A DNA stretch of 10,112 nucleotides from JAENVU01 sp964639075 (GTDB taxonomy: Bacteria; Actinomycetota; Acidimicrobiia; IMCC26256; JAENVU01). The DNA is taken from NCBI GenBank assembly GCA_964639075.1, contig CAZXCB010000120.1:1-10112 (forward strand), in the 5' to 3' direction. Positions 1 to 4,825 of this stretch are shown here, one piece after another (position 1 is the stretch's first letter; each line of letters starts with the position of its first letter). Below the pieces are notes generated by a model. The model was not told the origin of the DNA. It searched no databases and worked only from the letters and a program-made list of their open reading frames with translations. The position numbers and the translations under genes were made by a program.

Positions 1-48
1 CGCAACTGGTTTACAGCCAGTTCCCTTTGGCCTCTCGGGTACGGACCC
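1..48 (-). tRNA. tRNA-Tyr (anticodon GTA), partial, cut at its 3' side by the window edge
   Basis: Read on the minus strand from base 48, the sequence gives a 7-nt acceptor strand GGGTCCG, then TA and a D-arm reading CCCGAGAGGCCAAAGGGA. An anticodon arm follows with a 5-bp stem ACTGG/CCAGT (17-21 paired with 5-9) and the loop CTGTAAA (10-16). The anticodon is GTA at bases 12-14, so the tRNA carries tyrosine. The D-arm closely matches bacterial tRNA-Tyr from memory. The window ends four bases into the variable region, so the long variable arm (expected because bacterial tRNA-Tyr is class II), the T-arm and the 3' acceptor strand are missing. It is divergent from yajQ, with 56 bp between them. 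A TACTCT hexamer on the minus strand (bases 55-60) lies where a -10 box could sit, but no convincing -35 box is visible. Confidence 0.93.
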
Positions 49-104
49 GGGCGTAGAGTAGCAAGCGGTCCACGATCCACTGCTTCCGGGGGTTTGCGCG
101 CGTC

Positions 105-593
105 ATGCCCAGCTTCGACGTCGTCTCAGAGCTCGACATGCAAGAGGTTCGCAACGCGGTCGACCAGGCCGGCCGCGAGATCTCGCAACGGTTCGACTTC
201 AAGGGGACCGACAGCTCGATCGAGCTCAAGGAGACGACGATCGAGCTGCACACCGAGTCCGAGGCGCGCCTCACCGCGCTGCGCCAGGTGCTCGAGGAGA
301 AGATGGTCAAGCGCCAGGTGTCGCTGAAGGCGCTCGACTACGGCACCGTCGAGGAGGCCGCGAAGGGCAGGGTGCGCCAGACCGTCACGCTGCGCAAGGG
401 CATCACCGACGAGAAGGCCAAGGCGGTCGGCAAGTTCGTCAAGGGTCTCGGGTTCAAGGGCGTGCAACACCAGATCCAGGGCGAGCAGGTCCGCGTGAGC
501 GGCAAGAAGCGCGACGACCTCCAGGCCGTCATCGCGGCGCTCAAGGCCGAGGACTTCGACCTGCCGCTGCAGTACACGAACTTCCGCGACTGA
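105..593 (+). CDS. yajQ: YajQ family nucleotide-binding protein (cyclic di-GMP-binding homologue)
   Basis: This 162-residue protein has the usual length of the YajQ/UPF0234 family. Family members fold as two ferredoxin-like domains, and some, such as the Xanthomonas protein, bind cyclic di-GMP and act with transcription factors; others are reported to bind nucleotides or RNA. Whether this one binds c-di-GMP is inference. Family hallmarks are the start MPSFDVVSE (residues 1-9), RFDFKG (29-34), QIQGEQVRVSGKKRDDLQ (123-140) and the terminal PLQYTNFRD (154-162). The ATG at 105 is chosen because it gives the exact family N-terminus. The only ribosome-binding candidate is GGGGG at 88-92, about 12 nt away, which is weak. 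The gene stands alone on the plus strand, divergent from tRNA-Tyr and convergent with the long membrane-protein gene that ends at 651. The product should be cytosolic. Recognition is secure; function in this organism is not. Confidence 0.95.
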   Translation: MPSFDVVSELDMQEVRNAVDQAGREISQRFDFKGTDSSIELKETTIELHTESEARLTALRQVLEEKMVKRQVSLKALDYGTVEEAAKGRVRQTVTLRKGITDEKAKAVGKFVKGLGFKGVQHQIQGEQVRVSGKKRDDLQAVIAALKAEDFDLPLQYTNFRD

Positions 594-602
594 GACCGCT
601 CA

Positions 603-620
603 CGGCGCGTGTCAGCGCCG
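603..620. terminator. Possible transcription terminator hairpin between convergent genes
   Basis: CGGCGC (603-608) pairs with GCGCCG (615-620) across a 6-nt loop, 10 nt after the yajQ stop codon. Two further GGCGCC palindromes lie at 628-633 and 642-647 inside the tandem repeat, so several GC-rich hairpins can form in either direction between the two converging genes. There is no T-tract on either side, so this is not a classic intrinsic terminator. Its role is inferred mainly from position. Confidence 0.35.
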
Positions 621-650
621 CGGACCCGGCGCCGCGGACCCGGCGCCGCG
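615..650. repeat. 14-bp perfect tandem repeat, about 2.6 copies
   Basis: The unit GCGCCGCGGACCCG occurs at 615-628 and again without mismatch at 629-642, followed by a partial third copy GCGCCGCG at 643-650. The repeat fills the gap between the yajQ stop and the stop codon of the minus-strand gene that ends at 651. It may come from replication slippage in GC-rich DNA. Each unit contains self-complementary GGCGCC or CCGCGG words, so it may also help terminate transcription. Confidence 0.85.
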
Positions 651-3077
651 TCACTCGCCCGCGGTCGACGGCGCGACGCGATCGACGCGGACCCGCAGGC
701 CGGTGAACGCCACGACGGCCACGGCGTAGACCGCGAGGGCCAGCACCTGCACGGCCCGGAACCCGTAGGACATCGCGAGCATCGTGGTGAGCACCGAGCC
801 GATCACGGAGAAGAACCCGTTGACCGCCCACGCCCACGCCACGTACTCGTCCGCGTGCTCGCTCAGCCCGCCGATCTGGCGCAGTCCCAGGGGCATGAAC
901 ATGCCGAGGCACAGCCCGAGCGGCGCGAGCACCAGGAGCGCGACGACCACCCGCGCGGGCAGGCTCGCCGACAACATCGAGTCCATGAGGCCGCCCAGGC
1001 CCCATTGGTAGAGCGCGACCAGTCCGCAGAGCACGAGGAACAGGATCGGCATCACGGTGCGGGAGCGGTGCGCGACGCGGTTGCTGAGCAACGCGCCGAG
1101 GCCGGTGAACACGAGGAGCGACGCGAGCGTGACGGTGAGCGAGTACGTCGGATAGCCGAGGAACAGCACGAGGCGCTGGATCATCGAGATCTCGAAGAGC
1201 ATGAAGCCGAGACCGAGCGCGGCGAAGTAGATCGCGGAGACGCCCTTGTGGGGGAGCGAGCGCCACTCCTTGCGGATGAACAGGAACGGCGCGAGCAGGA
1301 ACACTGCCGCGTAGAGCACGGCGATCCCGAGGAGCAGCACGAGGACGCGCTCGCCGATCGAGTCTTCGGGATCCGTCGCGGAGATCGGCGTGAAGAAGTC
1401 CTCGAAGACGCTGCCGAAGGATGCGAAGTGCCAGAAGAACGGTCCGTCGTCGCTGATCGGTCCGATCTCGCGGGAGTACTCCGCCGCGGCGGCCTCGGCC
1501 TGCGCGTCCGAGCCGGAGACGAGCTGGGGCACGAGACCCGGTCCCGGCGCGACGCCGGGCGCCCACGCCACGTGGCCCTCGGGCACCTCGGTGATCCCCT
1601 GCTGGAAGCGCGCGATCTCCGCCGGCGTGAACGGCGTGCGCTTGACCATGATCGTCGAGAGGTCGCCGGTCGCGTTCGTGATGAACGGCGCGACGACGAT
1701 GTGACGGCTCGGATCCTTCACGCCTGATTCGCGCAGTGCCTGGCGCGCCGTCATCACGTAGCGCGCCGTCCGGTTCGGCGCGTCCGTGTAGTTCAGCTCG
1801 CCGAACTGCACGACCATCACGCCGCGGTCGCTCAGGTGACGCAGGCTCTCCTTCACCATGTCGGTCGTGTAGAGGTAGCTCTCCGACAGCACGAACGCGC
1901 CGGACGACGCCGCGTTGTTCGCGGCGTAGCTGTCGGGCGCGACGAACCAGATGACGTCGAACTCGTCGCCGCTGCGCGCGAGGTAGGTGCGGCCGTCACC
2001 CTGGTGGATCGCGACACCGGGCTGGTCGGGCAGGTCGCCCGCGAACTCGCGGTAGCGCTCGGTCACGAGGTCGACGGTCACGGGGTTGAGCTCGACGCCG
2101 TCGATCTGCTTCGACCGGTAGTGCAACGCCGCCACGATCTCGTTGCCACCGGCCGAGCCGATGATGAGCGTCCGGCCCGGTGGCTTCCCGAGCAGCGCGA
2201 ACGGCAGTGACCGGGGGTCGTGGTCGAATCTCGTGACGCCGGCGGCGTCACCGTCGAACGCGTAGATCGCGGAGCCGAAGCTGCCGTCGTGGAACAGCGA
2301 CTTCAGCTCCGGGCGGATCTCGGCGACGTCCACGCGGAACACGGGTCCCCACTCCGAGTACGCGGCATGGGTGGGGTCGGCCTTGCGGTCCTCGGGCTTC
2401 ACGTCGACCAATCCGGCGCCGCTCGTGAGGACGCCGAGCACGAGGACGAGCAGGACCGGGATCGCGATCACGATCGGGCGGCGCTGCCGGGCGAGCAGCG
2501 CGACTCCGGCGAACACCGCGGCCGAGAGCGCGATCACCTGCGGCGGGCTGAGCCAGGTGATGAACGGGATCGCGAGTGCGCAGCCGAGACCGGCACCGAT
2601 GAGGTCGGCGAAGTACAGCCGGCCGACCCGGTCCCCACCCCGGCCGAGGAGCGTCGACACGATGATGCCGAGCGGCACGAACGACGCGAACAGCACGAAG
2701 CAGATCACCGCGAGCTTGGCGAGCGCCTTCCCGGATCCCGACGTCCCGTAGTCCCAGATCTGGACCGTGTCGATGGGCAGGCGGGCGACGACGAAGTAGC
2801 CGACGATGATCGCGACCGCGCTCGCGATCGAGCACGCGGCCACGACGGTGTCGGTCGCGGCGCGGCGGAGGCGGCCGAAGATGACGACGAAGATCCCGCC
2901 CGAGCCGATGCCGAGCAGGGCGAGCCCGAGCACGAGGTACGTGTAGTAGTACCAGAGCTTGTACGAGACGACGCGGGTGTAGCCGACCTCGAGCAGCAGT
3001 CCCGCGAGGCTGACGAGGAAGATCGCGACCGTGTGCCGCGTGCGCAGCCCGATGGCCGAGCCCTCGGTTGTCTGCAC
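651..3077 (-). CDS. Polytopic membrane protein with a central spermidine-synthase-like Rossmann domain
   Basis: The protein has 808 residues. An N-terminal membrane block has about six or seven helices (roughly residues 16-222). A soluble domain at about 225-575 has spermidine synthase/class I methyltransferase features: a glycine-rich nucleotide loop LIIGSAGGNEIVAAL (304-318), the acidic GVELNP (327-332), GDGRTYL (360-366) and FDVIWFVAPDSY (373-384). A C-terminal block of about seven helices (577-795) includes ALGLGFMLFEISMIQR (620-635), typical of fused 'MFS/spermidine synthase' membrane proteins, whose substrate is unknown. At the position where soluble SpeE enzymes carry their catalytic Asp in a DSTDP-like loop, this protein reads FVAPDSY, so ordinary aminopropyl transfer is doubtful. 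The start is GTG at 3077, supported by GGGGGAA at 3081-3087; no better start follows. htpX ends 59 bp upstream on the same strand, so the two may share a transcript. Confidence 0.85.
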   Translation of the reverse strand: MQTTEGSAIGLRTRHTVAIFLVSLAGLLLEVGYTRVVSYKLWYYYTYLVLGLALLGIGSGGIFVVIFGRLRRAATDTVVAACSIASAVAIIVGYFVVARLPIDTVQIWDYGTSGSGKALAKLAVICFVLFASFVPLGIIVSTLLGRGGDRVGRLYFADLIGAGLGCALAIPFITWLSPPQVIALSAAVFAGVALLARQRRPIVIAIPVLLVLVLGVLTSGAGLVDVKPEDRKADPTHAAYSEWGPVFRVDVAEIRPELKSLFHDGSFGSAIYAFDGDAAGVTRFDHDPRSLPFALLGKPPGRTLIIGSAGGNEIVAALHYRSKQIDGVELNPVTVDLVTERYREFAGDLPDQPGVAIHQGDGRTYLARSGDEFDVIWFVAPDSYAANNAASSGAFVLSESYLYTTDMVKESLRHLSDRGVMVVQFGELNYTDAPNRTARYVMTARQALRESGVKDPSRHIVVAPFITNATGDLSTIMVKRTPFTPAEIARFQQGITEVPEGHVAWAPGVAPGPGLVPQLVSGSDAQAEAAAAEYSREIGPISDDGPFFWHFASFGSVFEDFFTPISATDPEDSIGERVLVLLLGIAVLYAAVFLLAPFLFIRKEWRSLPHKGVSAIYFAALGLGFMLFEISMIQRLVLFLGYPTYSLTVTLASLLVFTGLGALLSNRVAHRSRTVMPILFLVLCGLVALYQWGLGGLMDSMLSASLPARVVVALLVLAPLGLCLGMFMPLGLRQIGGLSEHADEYVAWAWAVNGFFSVIGSVLTTMLAMSYGFRAVQVLALAVYAVAVVAFTGLRVRVDRVAPSTAGE

Positions 3078-3136
3078 GCGTTCCCCCGAAACGACCGCTG
3101 CTGGAGCGCCCGATCGTAGCTTCGGGGTTCCCGGGG

Positions 3137-4000
3137 TCAGCGGCGGGTGGCCTCGGATCCGGCCCGAAGGCGAGCGATCCGCTCGGCCGTCGGCGGGTGG
3201 GTCATGAACAGGTTCGCGAACTCGACCTTCCGGCCGGTCAGCGGGTTCACGATGTAGGCCGTCGCCTGGGCCGGCGCGACGTCCATCGGCACCTGCTTGG
3301 CGTACGCCTCGATCTTCTCGAGCGCCCGGGCGAGCGGCTCGCCGTCACCGCCGAGCAGCGCCGCGCCCGAATGGTCGGCCTCGAACTCGCGCGAGCGACT
3401 GATCGCCATCTGGATCATGAACGCCGAGATCGGCGCCAGGATCATGAGCAGCAGCGCGCCGAACGGGTTGCCGCGCTCGCCATCGCCGTTCCCGCCGCCG
3501 AAGATCGCGCCCCACATCGCCATGCGGGCGACGAACGTGACCGCCATGGCCAGCGCCGCCGCGACCGATCCGATGAGGATGTCGCGGTTCTTGACGTGGC
3601 TCATCTCGTGGGCGAGCACGCCGCGCAGCTCGTCGCGGTCCAGGACCTGGAGCAAGCCGTGGGTCACGCACACGACCGCGCGATCCGGGTTGCGTCCCGT
3701 CGCGAACGCGTTCGGCTGGGCCGCGGGAGACAGGTACACCCGCGGCATCGGCGTCCCGGCCCGATCGGCGAGCTCGCGGACGGCGGCGTACAGCTCCGGT
3801 GCCTGCGCCTCGTCGACGGGCGCAGCGCCCGCCGACGCGATGGCCAACTTGTCGGAGAACCAGTACGAGCCGCCCACCATCACCAGCCCGATCACGAGCC
3901 CGATGACGAGCCCCGTCGTCCCGAACAGCGACCCGATCGCCATCAGGATCCCCCCGAACCCCGCCAGGAGAACGAACGTCTTGATCGTGTTCTTGCTCAT
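3137..4000 (-). CDS. htpX: HtpX-type membrane zinc metalloprotease (M48 family)
   Basis: HtpX proteases cleave misfolded or damaged proteins in the cytoplasmic membrane and work alongside FtsH in quality control. This copy has 287 residues, the usual length. N-terminal hydrophobic segments span about residues 6-29 and 31-48. The zinc motif HEMSH is at 131-135 (ligands His131 and His135, catalytic Glu132), followed by KNRD. Two more hydrophobic stretches lie at about 141-168 and 180-200. The third zinc ligand is most likely Glu205 in SRSREFEAD (201-209), and the family motif FMTHPPTAERI is at 265-275. All catalytic residues are present, so the enzyme should be active. The ATG at 4000 has a strong ribosome-binding site, GAGGTGA, at 4008-4014. 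The gene precedes the 808-residue membrane protein gene by 59 bp. Its leader contains a G-quadruplex-type motif and, further up, a repeat element. Confidence 0.96.
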   Translation of the reverse strand: MSKNTIKTFVLLAGFGGILMAIGSLFGTTGLVIGLVIGLVMVGGSYWFSDKLAIASAGAAPVDEAQAPELYAAVRELADRAGTPMPRVYLSPAAQPNAFATGRNPDRAVVCVTHGLLQVLDRDELRGVLAHEMSHVKNRDILIGSVAAALAMAVTFVARMAMWGAIFGGGNGDGERGNPFGALLLMILAPISAFMIQMAISRSREFEADHSGAALLGGDGEPLARALEKIEAYAKQVPMDVAPAQATAYIVNPLTGRKVEFANLFMTHPPTAERIARLRAGSEATRR

Positions 4001-4007
4001 CGGAGCA

Positions 4008-4014
4008 TCACCTC
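4008..4014 (-). promoter_or_regulatory. Ribosome-binding site of htpX
   Basis: GAGGTGA on the minus strand lies 7 nt before the ATG at 4000. It settles the htpX start, because an out-of-frame ATG (4008-4006) also lies just upstream. Confidence 0.8.
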
Positions 4015-4071
4015 GCAGAACAGCAACGATGCCAGCCGTCCCGACGTTCCCGCAGACCCGGGCTCACAGCA

Positions 4072-4106
4072 CCCCCTCAGCAACCCCACCCCCTCCTCCT
4101 CCCCCC
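4072..4106 (-). other. G-quadruplex-type motif in the htpX leader
   Basis: On the minus strand four G runs follow each other: six G (4106-4101), five G (4093-4089), four G (4087-4084) and five G (4076-4072), separated by loops of 7, 1 and 7 nt. This fits the usual G-quadruplex pattern of four runs of at least three G with loops of 1-7 nt. It lies 72-106 nt before the htpX start on the coding strand, so it could fold in the mRNA leader or in the non-template DNA strand. Nothing in the sequence shows that it does, and GC-rich genomes produce some such runs by chance. Confidence 0.55.
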
Positions 4107-4131
4107 AGAGAGGACGACCGGAGTGCGCAGG

Positions 4132-4308
4132 GCGGGCGCCGCCGTGTCGCCACGAGCCACGGGGAAGCGGACGCCGCCGTGTCGCCACCGAGCCGACCAC
4201 GAGGCGGACGTCGGCATGTCGCCGCCGAGCGAGTTCTGACCCCCCGTGCGAGCGAAGCGAGCCGCAGGGTCAGCTGTCCGAGCGAACGGCGATGTGCCGA
4301 CGTCCGTC
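4132..4308. repeat. Intergenic repeat element: three direct and one inverted copy of a 20-bp unit
   Basis: This is the bulk of a roughly 325-bp stretch (4001-4325) in which I find no credible gene. A 20-bp unit, GCGGACGYCGSCRTGTCGCC, occurs at 4132-4151 (A5 is G), 4167-4186 and 4204-4223, with starts 35 and 37 bp apart. A fourth copy is inverted at 4288-4307. Copies three and four match at 17 of 19 core bases as inverted arms. Between them CTGACCC (4236-4242) pairs with GGGTCAG (4267-4273), so the right half can fold into one long imperfect stem with a 24-nt loop. The loop holds an exact 14-nt mirror repeat, CGAGCGAAGCGAGC (4249-4262). It lies just after the phosphatase stop codon and before htpX. 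It may be a REP-like or miniature mobile element, or an expanded terminator; I see no flanking target-site duplication. Confidence 0.7.
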
Positions 4309-4311
4309 GGC
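4296..4311 (-). terminator. Possible terminator hairpin after the acsA-phosphatase pair
   Basis: GCCGAC (4296-4301) pairs with GTCGGC (4306-4311) around a 4-nt loop, 14 nt past the stop codon of the phosphatase gene. The stem is compact and GC-rich, but no T-tract follows on the minus strand. It overlaps the inverted copy of the intergenic repeat, so it competes with the longer stem formed between 4203-4223 and 4288-4308. Either fold could end transcription before htpX. Confidence 0.4.
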
Positions 4312-4325
4312 AACGCCAACCGGTC

Positions 4326-4823
4326 TCAGTCGTAGTAGCCCGAGTGGCGATAGAGGGTGGGGACGCCCTCCGCCCGCAACATCTCGACATTGCGCCGGTC
4401 GTCCTCGATCCCCAACAGCACGTCGAAGCCGAAGTCACGCAGGTCCCAGAGCGACAGCTGCTTGAAGTCGCGCGACAGCTCGTAGTCGCCCCACGGCCGC
4501 ATGATCAGCACGTCCCACCGGATGTGGTAGCGCCGGAGCCACGCCTCCGTCAGCTCGTGCACGCGTTGCGGGCGGGCGGTCAGCAGGACGACGCGGATGT
4601 CGCGATCGAGGAGGTCGAGCATCACCCGCACCTCTTCGATGACCGGATCGTCGCCGCACGCGTCGAAGAAGCCGCGCCAGTCGCGACGCGGCGCCTCGAG
4701 GTAGTGCTGGCGCGTCGCCGCGTCCGAGAGGACGCCGTCGATGTCGATCAGGACCGCGCGGCCCGGATCGACCGGACCGTCACGCCACGTCCAGTGCTCG
4801 GGGGCGACCGCGCGGCCGACCAA
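4326..4823 (-). CDS. HAD-superfamily phosphatase resembling the 3'-phosphatase domain of polynucleotide kinase
   Basis: This 165-residue soluble protein has the four HAD motifs. Motif I is LIDIDGVLSD (25-34), with Asp27 as likely nucleophile and Asp29 as acid/base. Motif II is VLLTAR (79-84, Thr82). Lys121 is the likely motif III lysine, and GIEDDRRN (138-145) is motif IV with the metal-binding acidic residues. The segment LTEAWLRRYHIRWDVLIMRP (91-110) and the overall length resemble the phosphatase domain of T4-type polynucleotide kinase, but there is no kinase domain. The substrate is unknown: a nucleic acid 3'-phosphate, a nucleotide or another phosphomonoester are all possible. The start is TTG at 4823, two bases after the acsA stop (TGA-CC-TTG), with GAGGA at 4830-4834 inside the acsA 3' end. 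Translation is therefore probably coupled to acsA. Fold assignment is firm; function is open. Confidence 0.85.
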   Translation of the reverse strand: MVGRAVAPEHWTWRDGPVDPGRAVLIDIDGVLSDAATRQHYLEAPRRDWRGFFDACGDDPVIEEVRVMLDLLDRDIRVVLLTARPQRVHELTEAWLRRYHIRWDVLIMRPWGDYELSRDFKQLSLWDLRDFGFDVLLGIEDDRRNVEMLRAEGVPTLYRHSGYYD

Positions 4824-4825
4824 GG

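Noticed and set aside
609..1727. Plus-strand frame of 372 codons opposite the membrane spermidine-synthase-like gene
   Set aside because: Its composition is dominated by Arg, Glu, His and Asp with no motif; it is antisense to a gene with clear family motifs.
4132..4223. CRISPR array
   Set aside because: Only three imperfect 20-bp direct copies with roughly 15-17 nt gaps, the gaps are partly similar to each other, and no cas genes are present.
3997..4438. Small minus-strand frames (67, 80 and 124 codons) in the intergenic region and the end of the phosphatase gene
   Set aside because: They are translations of the repeat units and low-complexity C/G tracts, have no convincing ribosome-binding sites, and overlap each other in different frames.
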